NCBI RefSeq assembly: GCF_030817195.1
Contig: NZ_JAUSYZ010000002.1
Location: 215,602 to 279,601, forward strand
DNA from: Arthrobacter globiformis
GTDB lineage: Bacteria > Actinomycetota > Actinomycetes > Actinomycetales > Micrococcaceae
Length of the DNA: 64,000 bases
Direction of reading: 5' to 3'
Positions 52,723 through 62,036 of this stretch are shown piece after piece; position 1 is the stretch's first letter; each line of letters begins with the position of its first letter. Under the pieces are notes generated by a model, which was not told where the DNA came from, made no database searches, and worked only from the letters and a program-made list of their open reading frames with translations. The position numbers and the translations under genes were made by a program.

Positions 52723-53430
52723 CTAGGTGTGAGCGGCCAGCTTGACGACGGCTTTAGCTGCCTCTTCGGCCGAAGCGGGGTTCTGGCCCGTGACGAGGTT
52801 TCCGTCAACGACAACGAAGGAGCCCCAGACCGGACCGGATTCGAAAACAGCCCCGGACTCGCGCAACCGGCTCTCGAGGAGCCAGGGCGCCTTGTCGGCG
52901 AAGCCGGCCTGGGCCTCTTCCTCGTCGAGGAATGCAGTTACACGACGACCCTTGAACAGCCACTGTCCATCGCGGGTAGCAGGGAGGAAGCTGGCAGGGC
53001 CGTGGCACAGGGAGGCGACAACCTTTGACGCGTCATCCAGTGTCGCCTCGTAAATGCGTGCGATGTCGGCGTTGACCGCCAGGTCCTGCATCGGACCGTG
53101 ACCGCCGGGGACAAAAACAATGTCATAATCAGCCGGATCGATGCTCTCGAGAGCGACGGCGCCGGCCAGGTTGCTTTCCGACTTGGCGAGATAGCTCCGG
53201 TATTCGGCGATCTTCTCGAGGTTGCCACCATTCATCTCCGGCGCCAGACTAAGTTCATCGGCGACCGGAACAACTCCGCCGGGTGTGGCGATAGTGATGT
53301 CATATCCTTCCTCGCGAAAGATCTGATCAGGGACGGTGAATTCTTCCGCCCAGAATCCCGTGGGATGCTGTGAACCATCTTTCAGTTCCCAAGCAGTGGC
53401 TCCCGTGAGGACCATCAGGACCTTTTTCAT
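52723..53430 (-). CDS. DJ-1/PfpI-family protein, Hsp31-like
   Basis: The 235-residue protein has the nucleophile elbow with C142 in VVASLCHGPAS and a nearby Glu (FWAEE, residues 27-31) of the DJ-1/Hsp31 family. These proteins act on glyoxals or protect proteins from aldehyde damage. Upstream is the TetR operator variant at 53446-53460. In context it is part of a stress regulon with the hydrolase. Confidence 0.92.
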   Translation of the reverse strand: MKKVLMVLTGATAWELKDGSQHPTGFWAEEFTVPDQIFREEGYDITIATPGGVVPVADELSLAPEMNGGNLEKIAEYRSYLAKSESNLAGAVALESIDPADYDIVFVPGGHGPMQDLAVNADIARIYEATLDDASKVVASLCHGPASFLPATRDGQWLFKGRRVTAFLDEEEAQAGFADKAPWLLESRLRESGAVFESGPVWGSFVVVDGNLVTGQNPASAEEAAKAVVKLAAHT

Positions 53431-53445
53431 GTTGCACTTCCTTTC

Positions 53446-53460
53446 TAGACGACTGGTCTA
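53446..53460. promoter_or_regulatory. TetR operator before the DJ-1 gene
   Basis: TAGACGACTGGTCTA is the reverse complement of TAGACCAGTCGTCTA, one base from the site TAGACCGGTCGTCTA upstream of the TetR gene. It ends 16 bases before the DJ-1 ATG. Confidence 0.75.
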
Positions 53461-53946
53461 CTATTTATAGCGAGTCGCCCTCCGATGTGTCAATAGGGGA
53501 TTTCTGAGCGCGGTCTCCAGCGCAGATACAGAAGGGGCGTCCCTGGCGCTTCCAGGGACCGGGGCCAGCATCGGCTTCCGTAGCCTGTGGGCCCGCAGTA
53601 TGCTCGTGAGGCCTGCTACCCGGACGCCGCCCGGATACTCCCGCCGGTCCCGAAACTAAGTACAACTGAATCCTGCTGACATCCGCCCTGAAAGCTGCAC
53701 GGTGGAGTTCCGTATCATCGCTTGTTCCGGATCATGGCATATGTTTCACTCAGTTTGTCGGAATCCGGCATCTGTCCCTTGAGGGACTGGAGAGACAGGA
53801 CCGCCGGCTACCAAAAAGGCGGACCCAGCGTGAGTGCGAGTCTGCACCGCGTCCGTGGCGGAAAGGAGCCTCCTGATCTCCGGCATCGGCACGTCAGTCT
53901 GAGCCGGCCACCACGCGCTGCCCCGGCAGGAAAGTGATCTACCACG
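53461..53946. other. Gene-poor segment, 486 bases
   Basis: Several frames are open by chance, but none has a convincing start or family. I see no RNA gene or repeat here. Confidence 0.5.
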
Positions 53947-54981
53947 ATGAGTGTTTCATCAGCACGTCCTCGCTTTAGTCTGGACAGGCTGTCGTTGCCT
54001 GTGATCCAGGCGCCCATGGCCGGGGGCCCGTCAACACCCGGGCTCGCCGCAGCCGTGAGCTCGGAGGGAGGACTGGGCTTCCTCGCCGCCGGCTATAAGA
54101 CAGCCCAGTCCATGCGGGCAGAGATCGAGGCAGTCCGCCAACTCACCGATGCTCCCGTAGGGGTAAACGTCTTCGTGCCCCAACCTTCAGTCATTGACAG
54201 GGGAACCCTGCAGCAGTACGCACTATCCCTCACGCCCGTTGCTGAGCGCTTCGGCGTCGCCCTCGGAGAAGCGAAACACGACGATGACGACTGGGGCAAC
54301 AAACTCGACGTCCTGCTCGAACTGGCCCCGGCTGTCGTCTCCTTCACCTTCGACGTGCCGCACGCCGGCACCGTTGCCGACCTGCAGCGGAAAGGCGTGT
54401 ATGTGATCGGCACAGTTACTTCCCGCAGTGAAGCCGTGCAAGTGCTTGCGGCAGGCGTAGACGCCCTCTGCGTGCAGGGTCCAGAGGCCGGCGGGCACCG
54501 CGGAACATTTGACGCGACCGCCCCGGCTGGAACCCAACCGCTGCACCAACTGCTGGAAGAGGTTTCCGATTTGGGTACTACCGTGATCGCGGCCGGAGGC
54601 ATCGTCACCGGGGACGAAACCGGGGCCGCATTTTCACGGGGGGCCATGGCCGTTCAGGCTGGCACCGCCTTCCTCTGCGCGGACGAAGCCGGCACCCGGC
54701 AGGTCCACCGCAACGCCTTGAGTTCACGACACTTCAACACCACCGCTGTCACTAAAGCATTCTCCGGTCGGTACGCCCGCGGCCTCTACAACGAATTCAT
54801 GCGGCAGTATGACAGCACTGCCCCATTCGGCTACCCCGAGATTCACCACCTGACCAGCCCCATCCGTTCCGCTGCTGCAGCGAGCGAAAGCCCCGAGTGG
54901 ATCAACTTATGGGCAGGCACCGGCTTCAGGCGAGCAGTCAAGGGGCCCGTCAGCTCTGTCCTGGCGCGGCTCCAACCCTGA
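53947..54981 (+). CDS. Nitronate monooxygenase (NMO) family protein
   Basis: The 344-residue TIM-barrel flavoprotein has the FMN-binding elements PVIQAPMAGG near the N-terminus, CVQGPEAGGHRG (about 178-189), VIAAGGIVTG and VQAGTAFLCADEAG. NMO enzymes oxidise nitroalkanes such as propionate 3-nitronate, a natural toxin. Length and motifs fit the bacterial class I group. It is convergent with the metallo-hydrolase gene. Confidence 0.93.
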   Translation: MSVSSARPRFSLDRLSLPVIQAPMAGGPSTPGLAAAVSSEGGLGFLAAGYKTAQSMRAEIEAVRQLTDAPVGVNVFVPQPSVIDRGTLQQYALSLTPVAERFGVALGEAKHDDDDWGNKLDVLLELAPAVVSFTFDVPHAGTVADLQRKGVYVIGTVTSRSEAVQVLAAGVDALCVQGPEAGGHRGTFDATAPAGTQPLHQLLEEVSDLGTTVIAAGGIVTGDETGAAFSRGAMAVQAGTAFLCADEAGTRQVHRNALSSRHFNTTAVTKAFSGRYARGLYNEFMRQYDSTAPFGYPEIHHLTSPIRSAAAASESPEWINLWAGTGFRRAVKGPVSSVLARLQP

Positions 54982-55119
54982 TCCGGTCGTGGGATCGGTG
55001 AGGACATCGCAACTTTCGTAGCCGGGCTTCGCGCAGCGCCAAGAACCGGATGGCGGCCACGCCCACAAAAGAGCCGGGCCGCAGCAAGGTCATACTGATC
55101 CTGCCGGTCGGGGGGCGGC

Positions 55120-55947
55120 TCATGCGCAGGGTCGGCGGGCGTCGGGGTGAAGCGGCACCCAATTCCCGCGTTCGGCTATATGCAGTAAGGAGGAGAGCCC
55201 TGCTTCATAGAAGGCGCGTTCAATGTCAGCACGGCCCTCAGAGAAATGTGCCCACCCGTCATAGTGAGCAGGGACCACGATTTTCGCGCCGAGAACAGCT
55301 GCCGCAGCGGCTGCCCCCTTACTGTCCAGGGATAGGGGCCGGCCATCGAACTTTGCAGGGACCCGAGCGGCGCCCGCGAACAGTACGGCGACATCAATAC
55401 CATCAATAACGCGCGAGATCTGGGCAACTGTCCTTATTGAAGCGTTGTCGCCGCTTATGTAGATCGTGGGTAGTCCCTGACCCGACACCACAAATCCGAT
55501 GGTTTCGCAATTGATATGGCCGTCGACATCACGCTCACCGTCTTCAGGTCCGTGGACTGCAGGGACTGCCATTATGGTCAGCCCGCCGAGTCCGTCTCCG
55601 CGAGGAAGGGTGCGGCTGGACCAGGGCGAGAGGCCGACCGCTGGCGGCCCAAGCCTCTGTGCGCTCAGGGCGCCGGACAGAATGAGGGGCGCCTTCAGTG
55701 CAAAAGCCCGGCCTCGGATGTCGAGATTGTCCGGATGCGCATCGTGGCTGATCAGTACGAGATCAACGGGCCCCAGGTCGGTTTCACTTGCAGCAGGTTC
55801 CGTTGTTTTGAAGAGGTATCCATGGGAACCGGCTTCGTCGAATGTCGGGTCAGCGAGGATTCGCAGGCCTCCGACGTCGATGAGTGTTGTGGGGCCACCG
55901 AGAACTGTTGCTGCACAGTCCCGCCTGGTGCTCATTATGTTAGCCAT
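55120..55947 (-). CDS. Metallo-beta-lactamase-fold hydrolase (UlaG-like)
   Basis: The protein of about 275 residues has a beta-lactamase-fold N-terminus (VLGGPTTLIDVGGLRILADP), the metal motif LISHDAHPDNLD, VPAVHG, a core strand IYISGDNA and a late VPAHYDGWAHF. The pattern fits the UlaG-like metal-dependent hydrolase group (RNase Z/lactonase-like). I chose ATG 55947 because the N-terminal 30 residues of the longer frame look non-homologous; ATG 55935 is also possible. Confidence 0.85.
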   Translation of the reverse strand: MANIMSTRRDCAATVLGGPTTLIDVGGLRILADPTFDEAGSHGYLFKTTEPAASETDLGPVDLVLISHDAHPDNLDIRGRAFALKAPLILSGALSAQRLGPPAVGLSPWSSRTLPRGDGLGGLTIMAVPAVHGPEDGERDVDGHINCETIGFVVSGQGLPTIYISGDNASIRTVAQISRVIDGIDVAVLFAGAARVPAKFDGRPLSLDSKGAAAAAAVLGAKIVVPAHYDGWAHFSEGRADIERAFYEAGLSSLLHIAERGNWVPLHPDARRPCA

Positions 55948-56133
55948 GTGACCAGCCCGTCCGGTGCATGAGAACGCTGAAGTGGAGATGCGAGTATAAG
56001 CAGTTCCATAGGGGGACTGCACCAAACCGTTGAGTTCGTTGTCCATGAACGGGGCGGCACCGGCACCCGCATGAACTCCGTGCCGCCGGGCCAGGGTGAC
56101 AGGACGGCGGTCCTGTCGCCCGGCATGGACTGG

Positions 56134-56742
56134 CTAGAGCGCTGCGTGTTTTTCCCTGCCGAGCAGGTTCATGCTGTTCTGCCACAGCTGATCAAGTTGT
56201 CCCGGATCGTTGAACAGCTTCGCAAAAAGTACCAGGCCCTCGATCTGGGCGACGATGGATTTTGCTGCCGCACGCGGATCCGTCAACCTCAGCTCTCCGC
56301 TGGCTACGCCGTCCCGGATCACCGTTTCCACGATGTCTATTTGCTCGTGGAAGATTTCCTGAAGACGGGTGCGGGTCGGATCGTCGTGAGAGCTGATTTC
56401 AAGGGCAAGGTTGCCGAAGAGGCAACCTGTCACGGCTCCCGTTCCCTCCAATGCCTGACTCTGTATGTCAGCGGTGGTGAAGAAGAGACTCCGGAGGCGT
56501 TCGGCAACCGTGCCCGGTCCGCCCAGGATGCGGGCCCATTCGCCACGCTGCCAGTTCCAGTGCTCGTTGATAACTTCTATCGCAAGGGCCTGCTTCGATG
56601 CGAAAAAATAATAGAAGCTTCCCTTCGGCACGCCTGCCGCCGCACAGATTTCGGCGACGCCGATGGAGCTGTACGCCCTTTGCCTGAAGAGTTCGGCCCC
56701 GGCGTCGAGAATGCGCTGTCTTGCGTCTGATTTACGTCCCAT
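56134..56742 (-). CDS. TetR-family regulator, probably leaderless
   Basis: The 202-residue regulator has a helix-turn-helix (ARQRILDAGAELFRQRAYSS then IGVAEICAAAGVPKGSFYYF). A helical C-terminus with CLFGNLALEI, like the TetR at 52068, suggests a related effector. A perfect TATAAT (56750-56755 on the minus strand) stands eight bases before the ATG at 56742, leaving no room for a leader, and a palindrome (56752-56771) overlaps it. It is divergent from an SDR gene with a second palindrome between them. Confidence 0.92.
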   Translation of the reverse strand: MGRKSDARQRILDAGAELFRQRAYSSIGVAEICAAAGVPKGSFYYFFASKQALAIEVINEHWNWQRGEWARILGGPGTVAERLRSLFFTTADIQSQALEGTGAVTGCLFGNLALEISSHDDPTRTRLQEIFHEQIDIVETVIRDGVASGELRLTDPRAAAKSIVAQIEGLVLFAKLFNDPGQLDQLWQNSMNLLGREKHAAL

Positions 56743-56749
56743 GCTTGCA

Positions 56750-56809
56750 ATTATACGACCGGTCATCTATAACTGGTAGTGGCTGCAATAGTAGACCGAC
56801 CATCTAGTA
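56750..56809. promoter_or_regulatory. Divergent promoter region with two palindromic sites
   Basis: TATACGACCGGTCATCTATA (56752-56771) overlaps the -10 of the TetR gene on the minus strand. A second imperfect palindrome (56789-56809, core GACCGACC with TAGTAGA on one side and TCTAGTA on the other) lies 11 bases before the SDR start. Both resemble the TAGACCGGTC core used by the 52 kb TetR, so cross-regulation is possible. Confidence 0.65.
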
Positions 56810-56820
56810 AGGATTTTGCA

Positions 56821-57528
56821 ATGGAAACTCGTAAAGTCGCCGTCGTTACAGGGGCCTCGCAGGGGATCGGAGCGGGACTCGTTTCTGCCTTCCGTGGCAT
56901 CGGCTACTCTGTAGTCGCCAATTCACGATCGATCGGAGAGTCCGATGATTCTGGTGTCGTCACTGTTGCCGGTGACATTTCCGACCCGGCAGTGGCCGAG
57001 GTGGTGATCGCCACCGCCGTTGAGACGTTCGGCCGCCTCGACACGCTCGTGAACAACGCTGGCATCTTCATCTCCAAGCCGTTCACCGAGTACACACGGG
57101 AGGACTACGACCACGTTCTCCAGGTGAACCTTGGTGGTTTCTTTCACGTCACGCAGCAGGCAATCGCGCAGATGGTCGAGCAGGGAACGGGTCATGTGGT
57201 GAACGTAACCACCACGCTCGTTGAATACGCCAACTCCAGCCTTCCGTCAGCTCTAGCCTCGCTGACCAAGGGAGGACTGTCCTCGGTAACGAAATCCCTC
57301 GCCGTCGAATACGCCGGCCGTGGAGTCCGAGTGAACGCGGTTTCTCCTGGAGTCATTGGAACTCCCATGCACCCGGAAGAGACGCGGGCAACGCTGGCCG
57401 CCCTGCACCCGGTGGGACGCTTGGGGACGATTGACGATGTCACCCGCGGGGTCCTTTACCTCGAGCATGCGCCCTTCGTGACCGGCGAGTTCCTGCACGT
57501 CGACGGCGGACAGAGCGCCGGCAACTGA
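56821..57528 (+). CDS. SDR-fold protein lacking the usual catalytic Tyr
   Basis: The 235-residue product has the SDR cofactor motif TGASQGIGAGL (10-20), the LVNNAGIF strand (77-84) and HVVNVTTTLVEY, where the catalytic Ser is usually found. K150 is present in ASLTKGGL, but the Tyr expected at position 146 (YxxxK) is Ala. It may have a different mechanism or be a non-catalytic binding protein. ATG 56821 has an AAGGA seven bases upstream. It is controlled by the divergent TetR. The next gene is a SnoaL-like protein. Confidence 0.85.
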   Translation: METRKVAVVTGASQGIGAGLVSAFRGIGYSVVANSRSIGESDDSGVVTVAGDISDPAVAEVVIATAVETFGRLDTLVNNAGIFISKPFTEYTREDYDHVLQVNLGGFFHVTQQAIAQMVEQGTGHVVNVTTTLVEYANSSLPSALASLTKGGLSSVTKSLAVEYAGRGVRVNAVSPGVIGTPMHPEETRATLAALHPVGRLGTIDDVTRGVLYLEHAPFVTGEFLHVDGGQSAGN

Positions 57529-57597
57529 GCGCGAGCTGGCGGGTCAGACCTTGCTGGCTGCCCCGTCTTCGCCAAAGCGAAAAGGAAGATGATCACT

Positions 57598-57969
57598 ATG
57601 AACAGCATTGCGCAACTTGCCACTCTGACTGAAGTTCTGGGGGAGTGGGCAGACGGAATTCGAAGACACCAACCAGAACGGGTTGCCTCCTACTTCACCC
57701 AGGATGCACTGTTCCAAGGTTTCGACAAGAAGCACACGATCGGCAGGCCTGGCATCGTCAGGTATTACGACAAGCAGCCCGTGGGCGTCCGTCCCCAGTT
57801 CCAGATTATGGAACACCGGCAGCTCGCGGATGATGCTCTCATCGCTTATGTCGATGTCGACTTCATTCGTCCTGAGGGCATTACCGTTCCGGTACACCTA
57901 ACGGTTGTCCTGCAGCAGGTTGAGGATTTGTGGCTGATACGCCATTACCACGTTTCGAAAATTGACTAG
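57598..57969 (+). CDS. SnoaL-like/NTF2-fold protein
   Basis: The 123-residue protein is of the NTF2-like superfamily, close to the SgcJ/EcaC type (TEVLGEWADGIRRHQPERVA, SYFTQDALFQGF, RPGIVRYYDKQP). It forms a cone-shaped pocket that binds small molecules and could be an enzyme or binding protein. ATG 57598 is chosen behind AAGGAAG; 57589 is a near alternative. It probably forms an operon with the SDR upstream. Confidence 0.85.
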   Translation: MNSIAQLATLTEVLGEWADGIRRHQPERVASYFTQDALFQGFDKKHTIGRPGIVRYYDKQPVGVRPQFQIMEHRQLADDALIAYVDVDFIRPEGITVPVHLTVVLQQVEDLWLIRHYHVSKID

Positions 57970-58140
57970 CAACTGCCGCCTGGTCGCAGAGGGCAGCAAT
58001 ACCCCCGCTTGTGTTCTGGCGATCGAGCGGACCCTCCGGTACTCCTTCGAGAAGCTCGTTGCCGGATACGTGGCCCGTTATGGCACCGACGGCGACGGCG
58101 GTGTTCTGGGCCTACCTCGATACGCCGGCTCAGGTCGACC

Positions 58141-58740
58141 TCAACGATCGAGTACAACGGCCAGTTGCCGTCGAACGTCCTGCATTACTTCCTCCAGGCT
58201 CAGGGGGGCGTTCGCGCTGGCCGCCATGCTGAAAAAGATCACGGCGGATATGATTCGCGCCACCGCCGCGGCGTCGTCTTCTCCGTACCGTTTGTCCCGG
58301 CGAACCACGGTAGCGAGGATTTCCTCTGTCTTCGCGACTACGGCCAGAGCCTCGCCGTGGCGCGGCTCCTTTGGATCTCCAAAGACCATCTCGCGCAGGT
58401 ACGTGCGGCCGTTCTCGATGTGGGTGCGGTTGCACTCCACGATCGGGCGGACGATAGCCAGAACCGCGTCCAACACACCCGGAACCGTCTCGGCATCTAC
58501 CCGGCCACGCTCCAGCGCCGCCACGTACCCGGCGTTCTGCACCAGCAGCAGGAGTTCACCCTTGGTCTTGGCATAGAGAAACAGGGTCCCCGTGCCGATG
58601 TCGGCTTTATCAGCGATCTGCTGGGTAGTGACCTCGTCCACGCCATGCTCGGCGAACAACTCGCTGGCCGCGGCGGTGATACGGGCCAGCTTCTGCTGCT
58701 TGTTCCGCTCGCGTCGGCCCACTGACTGGGCGACAGGCAT
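58141..58740 (-). CDS. TetR-family regulator
   Basis: The 199-residue regulator has a helix-turn-helix (LARITAAASELFAEHGVDEV then TTQQIADKADIGTGTLF) and a C-terminal helical domain (LDAVLAIVRPIVECN, AVIFFSMAASANAPLS). AGGACC precedes the start. The divergent VOC gene starts at 58917. Direct 10-mers GAGTGTACTC and GAGTGTAGTC between the two genes are probable operators. Confidence 0.93.
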   Translation of the reverse strand: MPVAQSVGRRERNKQQKLARITAAASELFAEHGVDEVTTQQIADKADIGTGTLFLYAKTKGELLLLVQNAGYVAALERGRVDAETVPGVLDAVLAIVRPIVECNRTHIENGRTYLREMVFGDPKEPRHGEALAVVAKTEEILATVVRRDKRYGEDDAAAVARIISAVIFFSMAASANAPLSLEEVMQDVRRQLAVVLDR

Positions 58741-58765
58741 AACAGGTCCTCCAGGAATAATTACC

Positions 58766-58791
58766 GAGTGTACTCAGTTATGAGTGTAGTC
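58766..58791. promoter_or_regulatory. Direct-repeat operator between TetR and VOC genes
   Basis: GAGTGTACTC (58766-58775) and GAGTGTAGTC (58782-58791) recur at a 16-base interval. The first is nearly palindromic (GAGT-N2-ACTC). The position fits control of both divergent genes. Confidence 0.6.
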
Positions 58792-58916
58792 GCTATTACC
58801 GGGACTACAAACGCAAGGATCATTCAGATCCGGAAAAACAGCCCTCTCGGGGCTCCGGCCGGAACCCGTCCGGTCGAATCGCACCACCCACCGCCCCAAC
58901 CCAGTAAGGAATTGAA

Positions 58917-59363
58917 ATGGAATACAAGCTCGAACTCATTGTTCTGCCCGTAGCCGACGTGGAGCGCGCCAAGGCGTTCTACGACAAGCTTGACTGGCGG
59001 CTCGACGTCGACATCCAGGGTGAGGGCGGCTTCCGGGCTGTGCACTACACCCCGACTGGATCCCCGGCATCCATCATTATCAGCAACGGCCTCACCGACG
59101 CCGCCCCGGGCTCCACGCGGGGCACCTATTTGGTCGTTGACGACGTTGAAGCGGCCCGCGCCGACATCGCCGGCCGTGGTATCGAGATCACGGAAGTTTT
59201 CCACGAGGCAGAGGGCGGCATCCCCAGCGTCAAGACCGAGGGACGCACTCCCGGCCTGGCTCCGGAGCGCGCCAGCTACTTCTCCTTTGCGATTTTCAAC
59301 GATCCCGAGGGCAATGAGTTCATCCTCCAGGAAATCACCACGCGCTTCCCCGGGCGCGTCTAA
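58917..59363 (+). CDS. VOC-family glyoxalase-like protein
   Basis: The 148-residue protein is intact: MEYKLELIVLPVADVERAKA, AFYDKLDW, FRAVHYTPTGSPASIIISNG, TYLVVDDVEAARADI and DPEGNEFILQEITTRFPGR. The second half has the Glu/Gln-rich C-terminus of the VOC fold, which binds a metal in the catalytic members. It is the complete version of the fragments at 46204 and 49438. TAAGGA lies upstream of the ATG. The TetR gene is divergent. Confidence 0.9.
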   Translation: MEYKLELIVLPVADVERAKAFYDKLDWRLDVDIQGEGGFRAVHYTPTGSPASIIISNGLTDAAPGSTRGTYLVVDDVEAARADIAGRGIEITEVFHEAEGGIPSVKTEGRTPGLAPERASYFSFAIFNDPEGNEFILQEITTRFPGRV

Positions 59364-59909
59364 CCACCAGGGCCGGTCCGGGACAGGTTCCGGTTCCTAG
59401 ACCCGGCACCATCCGGTCCGGATCATCCCGGCGCAATTCGTGCCACGTAAGGCGCCGGGGAACTGGTCAAGGTGCTGCGGACCTTCCCGGCTCCCACCTT
59501 CACGCCCAGTAGCGCTCCCCGGCCAGCCCGCGCTGCGGAGCCCATCACCAGGCCCGGTGGTGGGCTCCGCTGGTGCCGGTTTTCCGAATGTCAAGGACTG
59601 CTCAGTCCCGCAGCACTGGGTCTTCCCTTGGAGCCACTTGGTGTGAAGGAACCCAGCGTTTCCTTGACGGTCCGTCCTGCCCGGATGGGTTCTCTATGCC
59701 GTCCAGATGTTGCTTCTTCTACAGACGACTGCTGCGCCATCGTCCGCCGAGGTGGCCACGAAAGTCTAGGCGGAATCGTCCGTCCGAGAATCCGCACGCG
59801 CCTCCCCGAAACGAAGCGGGGAACGCGCTCAGGGGCAGCTGCCCTTTTCGTCTGTCCGAATCCTGATATTGGCTGAATCACTCCCAGCAAAACCGAACGG
59901 AAACCCACT
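59364..59909. other. Gene-poor segment, 546 bases
   Basis: No supported gene. Only long open frames without a ribosome binding site, and no family features in any of the six frames. Confidence 0.5.
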
Positions 59910-60770
59910 ATGTCCTCAAACTCGAGCATCATCACCGCTAACACGTTGACCATCCAGGCGGAAAACGACGTAACCTACGCCTACCGCATCCTCGGGGCCT
60001 CCAGGGGAGAGGTTCCTCTCGTTCTCCTCCAGCACTTCCGGGGAAACTTAGACAACTGGGATCCCGCGCTTGTAGACGCCCTCGCCCATGAGCGCGAAGT
60101 GATTATGTTCGATAACACTGGTGTCGCCTCCAGTTCCGGAACAACACCGGACACCGTTGAGAAAATGGCCGACGACGCCGCAGCATTCCTCAACGCCTTG
60201 GGTCTTGGGAAGGTGGACCTCTTCGGGTTCTCACTCGGTGGTTTCGTTGCCCAGCATCTCGCCCTTACCTACCCTGGACTCGTGCGCCGGCTCGTCCTGG
60301 CCGGCACCGGCCCCAAGGGCGCCCCCGGAATGGCCCGCTGGTCAGAGGACGTCGTGGCCCATCTCGTCACCCCGGAAGCCCCAGGCGCCGAGGACATCCT
60401 CGCAGTATTCTACGCACCAACCGTCGAGAGCCAGAGGGCGGGAGGGGCCGCCCTGGGGCGGATCTTCACCCGAAGCGAAGGCCGCGACATCGGCGTCAGT
60501 ACCGAGACGAAGGACAGCCAGTACCATGGTGCGGTACTGGCCTGGGGCCAGCTGGACTGGGACGCGGTACACACTCTGACAAGCATTCGGCAGCCGACGC
60601 TGATCCTGCAAGGTGACAACGACCTGATGATCCCCACCGCCGCAAGTTACTTGATGGCAGGGCTTCTCCCGGACGCTCGAATCCGGATATTCCCCAACGC
60701 TTCCCACGGGTCTATCTTCCAGTACGCACCAGAAGCGGCCGCAGAAACGCTCTCGTTCCTCGCAGCCTGA
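59910..60770 (+). CDS. Alpha/beta hydrolase
   Basis: The 286-residue hydrolase has the oxyanion region LLQHFRGNLDNWDP (39-52), the nucleophile elbow with GFSLGG, an Asp in LQGDNDLMIPTAA and the His in NASHGSIF. No signal peptide is visible. The fold and length fit the esterase or peroxidase-like family. The oxyanion HF in place of HG is slightly unusual. It stands alone behind the gene-poor segment. Confidence 0.88.
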   Translation: MSSNSSIITANTLTIQAENDVTYAYRILGASRGEVPLVLLQHFRGNLDNWDPALVDALAHEREVIMFDNTGVASSSGTTPDTVEKMADDAAAFLNALGLGKVDLFGFSLGGFVAQHLALTYPGLVRRLVLAGTGPKGAPGMARWSEDVVAHLVTPEAPGAEDILAVFYAPTVESQRAGGAALGRIFTRSEGRDIGVSTETKDSQYHGAVLAWGQLDWDAVHTLTSIRQPTLILQGDNDLMIPTAASYLMAGLLPDARIRIFPNASHGSIFQYAPEAAAETLSFLAA

Positions 60771-60806
60771 GTAGAAGAAGGCGCTGCCACCGCCGTTAAA
60801 CGCACC

Positions 60807-60984
60807 CGAGGTCTGCCTGAAATTCGACACCGCGGCGTTCGGTGCCGACGGCGAGGTTAAGGACGAATCCACGGAAACCTTCCTGCGGCACTATATGGAT
60901 CAATACTGCGCCTTCGTCGAGCGCGTCCTGGCCGCGAACGCACCTGGCCACATCGGTGATCAAGACCCGGACACAAGCAAGTAG
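60807..60984 (+). pseudogene. Possible flavin/NADPH reductase C-terminal remnant
   Basis: An open frame without a start reads EVCLKFDTAAFGADGEVKDE, then STETFLRHYMDQYCAFVERV. It looks like the last part of an NAD(P)H-dependent FMN reductase-type protein. The upstream part is absent, and decayed sequence follows. Identity is tentative. Confidence 0.35.
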
Positions 60985-61398
60985 CGCGGGGTGGCCGGTC
61001 ACATGGCCAGCTAAATGCGCCCCTGGAGGTGGCGCCATCACCCCGGACAACGTGGCGGCCACACGTGATGTGCTGCTGCTTCTCGTGGAAAACCACCGCA
61101 CGTCTCTGGTGGACGTATCCGCGTTCGGGGTCAGTCGGCCATGACTCCCTCGGTGCCGTTTCCCAGGAGCGAATCATTTCAGTCATCGTGGCACTCGAGT
61201 TTTTGTCTTCGGGTTCGCCTATGATGTGACCGCCGCTGGGGACATCCTCGAGCCCCGAGCAATAGTGGATTCCAACCCGCACTTCAGGGTGGCCGTCCGC
61301 AGCTCCGCTCAGTCGACGGACTCGGTGCGTTGCGGGTCAATTAGCCACAAGAGGTTCCTCCGTTCCATAAGCTCTCCGGATCAGGCCTCGGAGCCCTG
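60985..61398. other. Decayed, gene-poor segment
   Basis: Translated pieces such as GGAITPDNVAATRDVLLLLV suggest a broken gene, but I cannot place them in a family. Confidence 0.35.
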
Positions 61399-61904
61399 CT
61401 AAGCGGCGTACCTCTTGAAGCGGAGCTCAGCGTTGCGTTGTTGGTGCGACTTTAAGGAGCTGCTGATGGCGATGCGGTTGAAGGTGTTGATGGACATTGC
61501 CACCCACGTGATGGCTGACATCTGGCCCGGATCAGGTGTTCTGAGGCGGACCCGTACAGGTGCCGGTTGTCGTGGGAGTCCTGGATCAGGGTGAGGTATT
61601 CGGCCAGGGCCAGGGCTGAGCGTTCCTGCTCATCGAAGTACCGCGTCTCGCGCCAGGCTGGCAGGACGCTGAGCCGTTCCAGGCTTTCTCCTTTGGCGAG
61701 GGAGTCGGCTGTGTGGATGCGCAGGCAGTAGGCGCAGCCGTTGATCTGGGAGACCCGGATCTTGATCAGCTCGATCAGCAGCGGGGAGAGGCCCTCGGCG
61801 AGGGCGGCCTGGGCAGATATAGTGGCCACGGTCGTGATGGTTCCGTACAGCTCGGGGTGCCTGCTGCCCACATTTGTCCGGGGTGCCGTTTTTGTGCTGG
61901 TCAT
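61399..61904 (-). pseudogene. AhpD-like (CMD) gene with a C-terminal frameshift
   Basis: Residues 1-115 closely match the intact AhpD-like protein at 33424, including INGCAYCLRIHTADSLAKGE with both cysteines and His. Near 61530 the frame shifts: unshifted translation ends in a Pro/Ser-rich tail at 61452, whereas the other frame continues MSAITWVAMSINTFNRIAIS to a stop at 61399. The start has AAGGAA at good distance. Confidence 0.85.
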
Positions 61905-62036
61905 AGGTGCATTCCTTCTCGTTGTTTGCGTGCGCTCGTTCCGGCGCTGGGTTCAACTATCGAGCCTGCGTCACGCCCAGGAGTAAGGAATGGAACGAAG
62001 TGGCACCAAAACGTTCCACCGGTGCATGCGGTTGCG

